DNA from: Kitasatospora sp. MAP5-34
Lineage (GTDB): Bacteria; Actinomycetota; Actinomycetes; Streptomycetales; Streptomycetaceae
Assembly: GCF_029894335.1 (NCBI RefSeq)
Contig: NZ_JARXZC010000011.1
Coordinates: 62,001 to 126,000, forward strand
DNA length: 64,000 nt
Direction: 5' to 3'
In this document: piece after piece, positions 16,001-23,539 of the stretch
Numbering within the stretch: the first letter of the stretch is position 1
Layout of the letters: the number at the start of each line of letters is the position of its first letter
Notes under the pieces: generated by a model
The model's database searches: none
What the model was told of the DNA's origin: nothing
The model's input: only the letters and a program-made list of their open reading frames with translations
Translations under genes and position numbers: made by a program

Positions 16001-17499
16001 AGCCGGTGACGGTGGACCTGGCCACCTTCGGGCACCTGCACATCATCGGCGCCCCGCGCTCCGGGCGCTCCGCCGCGCTGCGTACCTTCGCGGCGGCCGC
16101 GGCCAGCGCCTCCGGCGTCGCCGACCTGCACCTGTACGGGCTCGACTGCGGCAACGGCGCCCTGCTGCCGCTCACCAAGCTGCCGCACTGCGGCGCGGTG
16201 GTGCAGCGCACCGAGACGGACCGGGCCGCCCGGCTGCTGAAGCGCCTGCACGCCGAGGTGCAGAACCGTCAGCGACTACTCGGTGAGGGCGGCTTCGCCG
16301 ACGTGGCCGAGCAGCGCGCGGCCGGCGCCGAGAACGAGCGGCTGCCTCATGTCGTGCTGCTGCTGGATCGCTGGGAGGGCTTCATGGGAACCCTCAGCGA
16401 GTACGACGGCGGGGTGCTGACCGACCTGGTCCAGACCCTCCACCGCGAAGGCGCCAGCGCCGGGGTGCACGTGGTCATCGCCGGTGACCACATGCTGCTG
16501 AGCGGCCGGATGAGCTCGCTGTGCGAGGACAAGTTGGTGCTGCGGTTGTCGGACCGCAGCGACGCCAGCCTGGCCGGGCTGAACTCGCGGAAGATCCCGG
16601 AGAACCTGCCGCCGGGCCGTGGCTACCGCGCGGTCAGCGGGATCGAGACCCAGGTCGCGCTGGTGGCGGCCGACCCGGCGGGCCCGGCCCAGGTCGCCGC
16701 AGTGCACGCGCTGGCGGCCCGGCTGGTCGAGCGCGAGGCGGCGGTCCCGAAGTCGGCGCGTCCCAACCGGATCGCTGTGCTGCCCACCCAACTGCCCTTC
16801 GAGCAGGCGTGGGAGATGGTCGGGACCCCGGCCCCCATGTGGGCCCTGATCGGCGTCGCCGGCGACGACCTGGAGCCGGTCGGGGCCGACCTGCTGGGCG
16901 ATCAGCCGACCTTCCTGGTCGCCGGGCCGTCCCGGTCCGGGCGCAGCACGGCACTCGCCGTCATGGCGGAGTCGCTGCTGCGCGGCGGGACCGAGGTGGT
17001 CATCGGCGCCCCCATGAACTCCCCGCTGCGCGGCTTCGCGGGCCGGCCCGGCGTTCGGGGCGTCATCACCAGCGAGGAGCCCACCGAGCGGCAGTTCGCC
17101 GAACTGCTGGACCCCGGTGACGGTCCGGTGGTGCTCATGGTCGACGACGCCGAGGCCTGGCGCGACCTGATGTGTCGGGACTGGCTGAAGGCGTTCGTCC
17201 GCAGGGCCGCCGGGAGCAGGCGAGGCGTCATCATCGGCGGGGAGGTCGCGTCGGTGGCGAACGGCTTCTCCGGCTGGCAGGCGGAGGTCAAGAAGAACCG
17301 GCGCGGCGTGCTGCTGTCGCCGCCCAACATGAGCGACGGCGACCTGGTGGGCGTCCGGCTGTCCCGCTCCCAGACCGCCGCCAGGGTCGTACCGGGCGCG
17401 GCCCTGGTGCATCTGGGGAGCGGCAGCCTGCTGCCCGCCCGGATCCCGCTGGTGCCCGCCCCGCCCGACAGACCCGCCCACGACAACCGGGAGCACTGA
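13087..17499 (+). CDS. eccC: EccC/EssC-type FtsK-SpoIIIE ATPase of a type VII secretion system
   Basis: This 1470-residue membrane ATPase should drive substrate export. An N-terminal region (1-200) resembles the FHA/ubiquitin-like cytoplasmic domains of EssC. A hydrophobic hairpin follows (about 232-275), then three tandem FtsK-type ATPase domains. The first is canonical: GTTGSGKS (653-660) and Walker B LIVIDEF with Asp763-Glu764. The second and third P-loops are degenerate, with Arg replacing the Lys (GAPRSGRS at 988-995, GPSRSGRS at 1280-1287), so only domain 1 is expected to hydrolyse ATP; degenerate later domains are known in this family, where they bind substrate signals. I start at the ATG after GAGGGG. 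The stop overlaps the next ATG by one base. Confidence 0.92.
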   Translation: MPMMITIARRPDWSADVVVDADPTTPLRDVVKNLLDSLDSSQAPPTGDSAVTAVYLADQLLDLSGPLAGSGIHDGSVLWLGRPGPGPSRRAGLVTIRVVAGAGAGRVWYLDAGEHRIRSGAGVHVTKGGDQAAAVAAVVRVSLDASVHVRAVAPAALLGRAPLPDHEVAWRETVQLRVGDAIMEAHPLLRPDAVVEPSPDGEYLDYNRPPRLLPPVQRSAFRLPTQPKPSAPSALPWLAAGLPAVGGGLFAVMTHNPMFLMMAAMSPVMMVGNWISGRRQGRLGNRRQLVEYQAQLEATEAEIAAALDQERLDCRAASPDPAELLVIATGPRARLWERRRTDPDHLLVRVGVADLPTKIAVEEGEGTERHRNLRAVQDVPAGFSIAQTGVVGVAGQGDWPRRMARWLVGQLAVLQSPRDVQLYVLTDPAGEPLWQWAAWLPHTRPLLGQQALALVGADAETLGRRVAELIELIHVRQQARLNAGASAAFADPDVVVVLDGARRLRALPGVVTILQEGPAVGVYSICVDADERTLPEECATVVVGGAARPATLRQQRAAQLDGILADEVADSWYAETGRQLAPLRDVSENQGEAALPASARLLEVLGLEDPTAAAIAARWRSSSRSTKAVVGYSLNGPFALDLVNHGPHGLVAGTTGSGKSEFLQTLVASLAVANRPDAMTFVLVDYKGGAAFKDCVELPHTVGLVTDLDTHLVERALTSLSAELTHREHLLAAAGAKDLEDYLDYAGRRPELAPIPRLLIVIDEFASMARELPDFVSGLVNVAQRGRSLGIHLILATQRPSGVVSAEIRANTNLRVALRVTDPGESTDVIDAREAASISVATPGRAYARLGHSSLIPFQTGRVGGRRPRADRTAAVAPPFLQPVSWLDLGLPAPQRPHSVAETDEVTDLSVLVAAIRQANDLLGIAPQRRPWLPPLPLSPVVELAAEAVGGTTGNPSFSWAVQDLPARQRQEPVTVDLATFGHLHIIGAPRSGRSAALRTFAAAAASASGVADLHLYGLDCGNGALLPLTKLPHCGAVVQRTETDRAARLLKRLHAEVQNRQRLLGEGGFADVAEQRAAGAENERLPHVVLLLDRWEGFMGTLSEYDGGVLTDLVQTLHREGASAGVHVVIAGDHMLLSGRMSSLCEDKLVLRLSDRSDASLAGLNSRKIPENLPPGRGYRAVSGIETQVALVAADPAGPAQVAAVHALAARLVEREAAVPKSARPNRIAVLPTQLPFEQAWEMVGTPAPMWALIGVAGDDLEPVGADLLGDQPTFLVAGPSRSGRSTALAVMAESLLRGGTEVVIGAPMNSPLRGFAGRPGVRGVITSEEPTERQFAELLDPGDGPVVLMVDDAEAWRDLMCRDWLKAFVRRAAGSRRGVIIGGEVASVANGFSGWQAEVKKNRRGVLLSPPNMSDGDLVGVRLSRSQTAARVVPGAALVHLGSGSLLPARIPLVPAPPDRPAHDNREH

Positions 17500-17774
17500 T
17501 GGCAGACCTCGTGGTGAAGGACCTACAGGACCTGGTCAACGACCTCAACTCGCTGATCAGCCAGTTCGAGGGGGCGCTGGACTTCCAGAACGACGACAAG
17601 GGGCTCTGGGGACAGCTCAACGCCAACCTCTCGATGGGCGACTTCGCCGACAACTGGACCGTCCACCGCGACGCGATGGTCAAGGACATGAAGGCGCTGC
17701 GCGACAAGGTCACCAAGATCGACGCCGCGTGGACGCAGGGAGAGCAACAGCTGCTGGACTCGTTCCAGAGCTGA
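17499..17774 (+). CDS. Second ESX-size helical protein coupled to eccC
   Basis: A 91-residue, mainly helical protein starts at the ATG in TGATG, overlapping the EccC stop by one base. Two predicted helices flank a central SMGDFADNWTVHRDAM; a Trp sits near the turn, but the WXG spacing is not exact. Size, position and helix pattern suggest an ESX-type partner or substrate, perhaps pairing with the 98-residue WXG100 protein upstream of eccC. No family motif proves this. Confidence 0.62.
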   Translation: MADLVVKDLQDLVNDLNSLISQFEGALDFQNDDKGLWGQLNANLSMGDFADNWTVHRDAMVKDMKALRDKVTKIDAAWTQGEQQLLDSFQS

Positions 17775-17796
17775 CGAGCCGGGAAAGGAGGACCGA

Positions 17797-19272
17797 ATGA
17801 GCATCAGGCATCTCGACTGGTCGCCGTTGGACCGGGAGTCGGACCCGGTCCACGCCGACCCCGACGTGGTGGTCGCGGCACAGAAGCGCTACGCGCTCAT
17901 CGCCACGACCATCGACGACGCGACCGCCAAGCTGCAGCAGATCGTCAACACCAACAGCGACAGCCTCGCCGGCCAGTACGTCCAGGGGCTGAGGTCCGAG
18001 GCGAGTTCGCTCAACGACAGACTCAGCAAGGCCGCCGTGCGGTACCACGATGTTGCCAACGAGATCAACAAGTACGAGCCGGATCTGGACCAGGGACTCA
18101 CCGAGACCGCCGGTGCGCTGACCGATGCCGAGGATGCCAAGAGCTCCCAGGCCAAGGCGAACGGCATGCCGAATCCGCAGAAGAGCTCGGACGGCACCAC
18201 CACCCCGGCGGAGCAGCAGAAGGGCACCGACAAGAGCAAGGCCCAGTCCGACGCGGACGCGAAGCTGGCGGCGGCGAAGACGCGGCTGAACAACGCGCTG
18301 GACGCGCTCAACGTGGCCGGCAAGCGCTTCGGCGACGCGGTCAGTGCCAGGAGGTACGACGACGGGCTGACCGACTCCTACAAGGACAAGCTCGACGCCG
18401 TCATGGCCAAGATCAGCCAGATCTTCGCCATCATCGGCATGATCCTGGGCGCTCTCGCGATCCTCATCCCCGGCGTGGACGTGCTGGTCATCGCCGGAGT
18501 GGTGGCCGGCGCGGTCACGCTGATCGCCAACATCGTGCTCTATCACGACGGCAAGGGCAGCGTCGTCGACGTCATCCTCGGGGCCGTCGGGCTGGGCATG
18601 GCCGGCCTGGGCGCCGTCATCGGGTTGGTGGGCAAGGGGATCTCCAGCATCGCCAAGGCCGGCGCCCTCGCCAACCGGCCGGGCGGAGCCGGCGGAATCG
18701 AGCTGGTGCCGCTGAAGCCGCCCGGCTCGATCACGAACTTCTCCAGGCCGTTCGGGCCGGGCAACCCGCGTCCCGGCGGACCTCCCCCGAACTTCTCCAG
18801 GCCGTTCGGGCCGGGCAACGTTCCCATCAAGCCTGCCCCGCCGGTGCGCCCCACTCCGGCCGGGGCGCCGGAGCCGAACGCGGCCGCCGACTGGAAGAAC
18901 CTGTCGGACTGGTTCAACAACCCGGCCACCAACTGGGTGCTGGGCAAGCTCGGCGTCATCACCCCCGAAACCGGGTTCTGGGCCTCGGCCTGGGCCCAAC
19001 TCAAGGGCGCCGGAGAGATGTGGGCCACCCTGCTGACCGATCCGGCGAAGTTCGGCAAGGACTTCGCCGGCATCCTCACCGGCCTGAAAGGCCCCCTCGA
19101 CCTCTCGGCCATCGTGAAGGCGGGCGGCCTCGGGGGCATCTCGCCGCTCTGGTTCGCCTGGGGCGGTCTGAACGGCGCGTTCGGGATCGGCGCCGGATTC
19201 ATCTACACCGGCGGGCGCCTGATGGGCTGGATCCCCTCGGTCAACCCGCCGGGCCAGGTGCCCGCCACGTGA
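17797..19272 (+). CDS. Candidate T7SS substrate: helical N-domain, glycine-rich hydrophobic core, repeat linker
   Basis: This 491-residue protein follows the ESX-like gene and has AAGGAGG before its ATG. Residues 1-200 are helical and charged (coiled-coil-like, as in WXG/LXG secretion domains). Residues 205-282 are strongly hydrophobic with GxxxG spacing (IIGMILGALAILIPG, GAVGLGMAGLGAVIGLVG). A proline-rich linker contains NFSRPFGPGN twice. The C-terminal 150 residues are of unknown fold with further Gly-rich hydrophobic segments. It could be an exported membrane-active effector or a structural component of the machine. I do not recognise a toxin domain. Confidence 0.6.
   Translation: MSIRHLDWSPLDRESDPVHADPDVVVAAQKRYALIATTIDDATAKLQQIVNTNSDSLAGQYVQGLRSEASSLNDRLSKAAVRYHDVANEINKYEPDLDQGLTETAGALTDAEDAKSSQAKANGMPNPQKSSDGTTTPAEQQKGTDKSKAQSDADAKLAAAKTRLNNALDALNVAGKRFGDAVSARRYDDGLTDSYKDKLDAVMAKISQIFAIIGMILGALAILIPGVDVLVIAGVVAGAVTLIANIVLYHDGKGSVVDVILGAVGLGMAGLGAVIGLVGKGISSIAKAGALANRPGGAGGIELVPLKPPGSITNFSRPFGPGNPRPGGPPPNFSRPFGPGNVPIKPAPPVRPTPAGAPEPNAAADWKNLSDWFNNPATNWVLGKLGVITPETGFWASAWAQLKGAGEMWATLLTDPAKFGKDFAGILTGLKGPLDLSAIVKAGGLGGISPLWFAWGGLNGAFGIGAGFIYTGGRLMGWIPSVNPPGQVPAT
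18735..18819 (+). repeat. Two exact 31-base direct repeats encoding NFSRPFGPGN
   Basis: The same 31 bases occur at 18735-18765 and 18789-18819, 54 bases apart and in frame, in the proline-rich linker of the candidate substrate gene. Exact nucleotide identity suggests a recent duplication or selection against drift. Confidence 0.9.
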
Positions 19273-19289
19273 GCACGGAGGAGACGACG

Positions 19290-20024
19290 ATGAGCGACGA
19301 TCTGACGGCGCTGACCCGGCAGCCGTGGCACTGGGAGTGGGTTCCCGTCGTCCGACCGGGTGAGCCGGCGGACGAGGCGTGGACCGAGCACGTGGTGGCC
19401 CTGTTCGACGAGTGGATGTCCGAGGGCCTGGCCGCCACGCGCGCGGCCTGGCCCGCCGCAGCCGGGACGTTCCCCTTCACGTCGGACACGGTGGGACGCG
19501 ACGCCGCCCGCTGGCTGCTGGAACGCGCGGAGGCGCTGCCCGCCTGGTCCCGGCTGGCCTGGGGCACGGCGTTCGTGAACAGCCGGCCCAGGTGGTCGCC
19601 CGTCCCGGTCGTCGTGGAGTTCACCGGGCCCGTGACGGGGGACCCCAACTACCTCATGCACCTGGTCGGCGCCCGTGGCATGGAGGGCGACGCACGCGAC
19701 CCCGTCGTCGACTACGTGACCACCTCGATCGGTGACGGGCTGCGGGTGTTCGCCCTGTGCCGCAGCGCGGAGGGCGCCGCCTATGCGCGCGTGAATGCCG
19801 CACTGCGCCTCGACGTGCCGCCGACCGGCGCCACGCCGGGTGTCGGCATCGACGTCGTGCTGAGCACGCTCGTCTTCGAGATGGGGCTGATGGCCTTGAT
19901 CGGGAACGGAGTCGAGCGGTTGATGCAGCAGATAGCCGACGAATGCGCTCCCGCCGACGGGGGCCCGGCCCGGCTCGGCTTCCTCGCGGCCACCGCCACC
20001 GCCACCGAAGGAGCACCGGCATGA
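19290..20024 (+). CDS. Protein of unknown function in the T7SS-type operon
   Basis: This 244-residue soluble protein starts at the ATG after GGAGGAG; a GTG at 19269 that overlaps the upstream stop is less likely. It has no signal peptide or membrane segment. A central part (VVVEFTGPVTGDPNYLMHLVGARG) and the ending FLAATATATEGAPA show no family signature that I know. Its position between the candidate substrate and another coupled gene suggests a chaperone, adaptor or immunity role for that substrate. It overlaps the next gene by 4 bases (ATGA). Confidence 0.6.
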   Translation: MSDDLTALTRQPWHWEWVPVVRPGEPADEAWTEHVVALFDEWMSEGLAATRAAWPAAAGTFPFTSDTVGRDAARWLLERAEALPAWSRLAWGTAFVNSRPRWSPVPVVVEFTGPVTGDPNYLMHLVGARGMEGDARDPVVDYVTTSIGDGLRVFALCRSAEGAAYARVNAALRLDVPPTGATPGVGIDVVLSTLVFEMGLMALIGNGVERLMQQIADECAPADGGPARLGFLAATATATEGAPA

Positions 20025-20758
20025 TCGACTTCGAACTCGTCCTCCCGGACGGCTGGGTGCAGATTCCCACCACGCCGGACACCGCCAGGCTGCGCCACCG
20101 GATCATCGGCGACGTGATCCAGCATCACCTGCCCGACTCGCTGCCCCGGGACAAGGCGACTCCGTGGCGCCGGATGCTGCGCAAGGAACTCACCGAGGCG
20201 ACCGACGAGGCCGCGCGGCAGAGTGCCCGCTCGGTCCTGCTGCCGCTGCAGGAGTTCAGTGGCATCCGGCTGCCCGGATCGATGCTGGTGACCGTCCTCG
20301 AAGGCGAGGACGAGACCGAGGACCTGGAACAGCTGCTGGCCGCCATCCTCGCCGATGCGGGGGCCGACGGGACCCGACTGGAGATCGGCGGTGCACCGGC
20401 GGTACGGGTGGCCTCGGTCATCGACAGCGGCCGGGTCCGGCGCAAGTCGCCGTCCTGGAAGGTCTCGTACTACGTGTCCCATCCGGAGGCGCCCGGCGTG
20501 TGGGGGTTGCTGACCTTCACCGTGCTGACCGACGGGGATGTCGACGCCGCACCGGTGCAGGCCGTCGTCCTGCTCTTCGACATGATCGTGGCGACGCTGC
20601 GCTGGGGGGACCGCGTGGACGTCCCCACCGAGGACGAGGTGCTCGCCCAGCTCACCCAACTCGCCGAGTTGGCCCAGGCATCGGGCGCGGGCGCGGGCGC
20701 GACAGCCGACGGGGCCGGCCTGCGAACGCCGTCCGGACCGGACGTGAAGGAAGTATGA
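20021..20758 (+). CDS. Second protein of unknown function in the T7SS-type operon
   Basis: A 245-residue soluble protein, with GAAGGAG before the ATG and an ATGA overlap with the gene upstream. It starts MIDFELVLPDGWVQIPT, contains a helical central part and a two-strand segment (KVSYYVSHPEAPGVWGLLTFTV), and ends in a low-complexity Ala/Gly tail. Proteins beginning with this DF.LxLPxGWxxIP pattern are seen near actinobacterial WXG100/EccC genes, but no function is known to me. It is probably the last gene of the operon; the regulator downstream is 24 bases away. Confidence 0.6.
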   Translation: MIDFELVLPDGWVQIPTTPDTARLRHRIIGDVIQHHLPDSLPRDKATPWRRMLRKELTEATDEAARQSARSVLLPLQEFSGIRLPGSMLVTVLEGEDETEDLEQLLAAILADAGADGTRLEIGGAPAVRVASVIDSGRVRRKSPSWKVSYYVSHPEAPGVWGLLTFTVLTDGDVDAAPVQAVVLLFDMIVATLRWGDRVDVPTEDEVLAQLTQLAELAQASGAGAGATADGAGLRTPSGPDVKEV

Positions 20759-20782
20759 AGCGGGCTCCGCCACGCTGGGCGT

Positions 20783-21421
20783 ATGACACTCGTCGCCACG
20801 TCCGTGCCGATCAGTCCTACCTGCGTGCGGATCGCCATCACGAGCCCGGACATCCTGGCCCAGATCCGGCAGGTCTTCGCCAGCAAGAACCTGGCCGTGG
20901 AGATCGTCCGCATGCCCTACGTCGAAGTCACCGTCAGACCGGCGGCGGTCGCCGTGACCGGCACGGACCGGTCTGTGATGGGTACCTCGCTGGAGCGGGT
21001 GGTCGGCCCCGCCGTCCAGCCAGGTGCCCCGGCCGCGCGCCGGCTGTGCGCGGAGTACCGGCTGAGCGTGGTCGAGGTCGGCGGCCGCCCGGGGACCGAG
21101 GACCCCGCCCCACCGGCCTCGGTGCCGGACCCTGATGCCGGCAGCCCGGTGGCCGCGCTGTCGCGGCGTCAGCACGAGGTGATGGCCCTGGTGTCCAGCG
21201 GCGCGCGCAACAGCGAGATCGCCGCCCGACTGCATGTCAGCGAGAAGACCGTGAAGAACCACATCAACCGGATCTTCAGGTCGCTGGGGGCGGGCAGCCG
21301 GGTCGAGGCCGTGCTGGCCTGGCAGCGCCACCAGCAGAACCACGCTATCCCGCGCGGCGCACCGAGTCCTCCGCTGGCACCGGCGCTGGTCCGGCACCCA
21401 GGGCACGGAGGAAATCCGTGA
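20783..21421 (+). CDS. LuxR-type HTH regulator
   Basis: The 212-residue protein has a C-terminal LuxR/GerE HTH at about 125-180 (LSRRQHEVMALVSSGARNSEIAARL, HVSEKTVKNHINRIF). Its N-terminal 110 residues do not show the phosphoacceptor pattern of a response regulator, so it is an orphan LuxR protein. No clear ribosome site precedes the ATG, and it follows the T7SS-type operon by 24 bases, so it may be translated from that transcript. Its last 77 bases overlap the 3' end of the SARP gene on the other strand. Confidence 0.8.
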   Translation: MTLVATSVPISPTCVRIAITSPDILAQIRQVFASKNLAVEIVRMPYVEVTVRPAAVAVTGTDRSVMGTSLERVVGPAVQPGAPAARRLCAEYRLSVVEVGGRPGTEDPAPPASVPDPDAGSPVAALSRRQHEVMALVSSGARNSEIAARLHVSEKTVKNHINRIFRSLGAGSRVEAVLAWQRHQQNHAIPRGAPSPPLAPALVRHPGHGGNP

Positions 21422-22766
21422 CGTCGGCGACCTCCTCGGCGGTGAACGGGGACAGTGTCACCCGGCGGGCCGAGTATCGGACCACGAGGCCGCTGAGCCG
21501 GTTGCGGCTGGTCACGACGGTGAACGAGGGACCGCCGTCCGGCAGCAGGTCCTCGACCTGGTCGGCGGACGCGGCGTTGTCCAGCACGATGAGCAGGCGC
21601 TTGTCCCGCACGATGCTGCGCCACAGCGCGACCCGCTCCCCATGCTCCGCCGGGATGTTCCCCGCGTTGAGCGAGGTGAGCAGGTGGTACAGGGCGTCCT
21701 CGGGGGAGCGGACCGGGTGCTCGGGGTCGAAGCCGCGAAGGTTCACGTACACCTGGCCGTCGGGGTACTCGGCGGCCAGCAGATGACCGCAGTGCACGGC
21801 CAGCGCGGTCTTGCCGACCCCGCCGACTCCGACGACCATCACGATCTGCGGGCGCCCCGCCTTGTCGGCCCCGCCGTCACCCGGCCCGGTACGCGCCGCG
21901 TCCAGCACCTGCCGGACGGGAGCGACCCGACCCACGAAGCCACCGACGCCGCGAGGCAGCTGCGCCGGCCGGACCGGAGCGGCGGTCGCCGGCCTCCTCG
22001 GGGCGCTGCGCGGCCCGGCGTTGTCGGTCAGGATCGATGAGTACAGGGCCCGCAGCTCGGCCGACGGGTCGATCCCCAGATCCTCGGCGAGCAGCTTGCG
22101 CACGTCGTGGTACTGCGCGAGCGCGTCGGCCGTCCGACCGCTCCGGCGCAGCGCCGTCATCAGCAGGGCACGCAACCGCTCGTGGTAGGGGTTGCCCGCC
22201 ACCTGGCCCCTCAACTGGTCGGCCGCTGTGGTCGGTTGCCCCAGTTCAAGGAGAAGTTCGGCGCGCTCCAGCAGCAGGCGGAGCCGTAGTTCCGCCACCC
22301 ACGTACGGTGCTGGGCAGCGAACGGACCCGGCAGGCCGCTCAGCGCGGAGCCCGGGTGCCAGCGGGCCAGTGCCTGGTCGAAGGCGTCGACCGCAGCGGA
22401 CGGCTGCTGCCGGGCCCGACTGGTCCGGGCCCGGGCCGTCAGCCACTCGACCACTCTGACATCGAGCTGCCCGGGCCCGAGCCGGAGCGCATAGCCCGAT
22501 CCCGAGCTGGTCAGCGGCTCGCCCAGACCGGCCAGGGTCCGGCGCAGGCCGGACACGTAGGTGTGGAGGCTGCCGGCGGCGGTGACCGGCGGCGACTCGC
22601 CCCAGATGTGGTCGATCAGCTCGTCACGCGGGACGACGCTGTTGGCACTCAGCGCGAGAACGGCGAACACGGCGCGCTGCTTGGGCGGCCCGAGGGGAAG
22701 CTCCCGCCCTTCGGCATACGCGCGTAGTGGTCCGAGAGTCTCAACCCTCAGGCAACCGTTCTCCAT
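21345..22766 (-). CDS. AfsR/SARP-type regulator with NB-ARC ATPase domain, C-terminally short
   Basis: This 473-residue regulator starts at MENGCLRVETLGPLRAY with AAGGAGAG before the ATG. It has an OmpR-like winged HTH (1-95), a bacterial transcriptional activator domain (about 100-245), and an NB-ARC ATPase domain with Walker A VVGVGGVGKTALA. AfsR-type proteins usually continue with the rest of NB-ARC and a TPR array to about 900-1000 residues; here the chain ends soon after FTAEEVADVTDFLRALGAG. It is therefore either a naturally short form or a truncated one, and ATP-dependent control may be altered. It converges on the LuxR gene with a 77-base overlap. Its targets are unknown; the adjacent secretion locus is a candidate. 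Confidence 0.82.
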   Translation of the reverse strand: MENGCLRVETLGPLRAYAEGRELPLGPPKQRAVFAVLALSANSVVPRDELIDHIWGESPPVTAAGSLHTYVSGLRRTLAGLGEPLTSSGSGYALRLGPGQLDVRVVEWLTARARTSRARQQPSAAVDAFDQALARWHPGSALSGLPGPFAAQHRTWVAELRLRLLLERAELLLELGQPTTAADQLRGQVAGNPYHERLRALLMTALRRSGRTADALAQYHDVRKLLAEDLGIDPSAELRALYSSILTDNAGPRSAPRRPATAAPVRPAQLPRGVGGFVGRVAPVRQVLDAARTGPGDGGADKAGRPQIVMVVGVGGVGKTALAVHCGHLLAAEYPDGQVYVNLRGFDPEHPVRSPEDALYHLLTSLNAGNIPAEHGERVALWRSIVRDKRLLIVLDNAASADQVEDLLPDGGPSFTVVTSRNRLSGLVVRYSARRVTLSPFTAEEVADVTDFLRALGAGPAPVPAEDSVRRAG

Positions 22767-23539
22767 CTCTCTCCTTGCGTGGAAATCCGGGCCCTCAGGC
22801 CGGGTGGGAGACGCATCTCTGGTCGCTGACGCGCGAAGCGCTGGAGTACTACCAGTGACCTGTCCTCGGACAGCGGTCAGGGTTTGGCCGTCACGAGGCT
22901 TTGCGGAGCCAAGTGAGAAGCCCTCTCGTTCACGAGAGGGAGGAGTCACGACGGTCTCTCCCTCGGGGGAGGCAGAGTTTCGGCGCGCATGCGGGCGTTG
23001 GGCTGCCTTACGTCGCCTGGTGGTACGAAAAGGGCATCTGTCGGCAGTACCCCGGCCCAGGGCATGGGTCTGCCGACCGCTCCCGGACACAGTTCCGCAG
23101 TGGCTCCGGGTTGCTCCCGTGACAGCGTCCGGTTCGAACTCCGGTAGGTGGTGCTTCGTCACCATCGGCACAGGACTGCGGCCCACCAAGGCCATCGGGG
23201 TCCGAGTGTGGCCGGAGTCGAACAGCCGGGTCAAGCCTCATGACCGTGTTCGATCGGCGTGCCCTGACCAGGGCGGAACCCGTGGTCCGGCAGCCGTCCC
23301 CGGCCAAATGACCGGTGGGGTCGGTCATCGGGGGCCGGAATCTGGGCATTCGGGCATCCAGGGTGGGCCGCCGGGTTGTTCGAAGTCGCTGACCTGCGGT
23401 CATCTCCGGTGGGAGCGGGCAGAATTCGGGCCTGTTCCGGTCTGCCACGGAGCTGTTCGTCGTCCCGGCACGGGGGTATAAATCTTGCACGGGCGCATTC
23501 GGGCTTCCGATGTCCGAACGGGCGGAGGGAGCACCGGAG
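22767..23539. other. Long spacer between SARP gene and DeoR operon, with two small hairpins
   Basis: No open frame here has family resemblance; the long + strand frame is a continuation of the antisense of the SARP gene. Visible structure: an 8-base inverted repeat CCCTCTCG-TTCA-CGAGAGGG (22920-22939) and a smaller CTCCC/GGGAG hairpin at about 22962-22975. CTGGAGTACTACCAG (about 22840) is a short dyad. The right part (23454-23483) holds the likely promoter of the DeoR gene. Confidence 0.5.
23454..23483 (+). promoter_or_regulatory. Candidate promoter of the DeoR-family gene
   Basis: TATAAAT at 23477-23483 is a striking AT-rich -10 box in this GC-rich background. A weak -35 (TGTTCG, 23454-23459) sits 17 bases upstream. 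It lies 57 bases before the ATG used for the regulator. Confidence 0.4.

Noticed and set aside
23118..23150. tRNA-like T arm (GGTTCGAACTCC)
   Set aside because: The stem and loop have an extra base, and no acceptor stem or anticodon arm can be folded from the flanking sequence.
22561..23481. 306-residue plus-strand open frame across the SARP start and its upstream spacer
   Set aside because: Half of it is antisense to the SARP gene, codon pattern is not coding-like in the spacer part, and no ribosome site precedes it.
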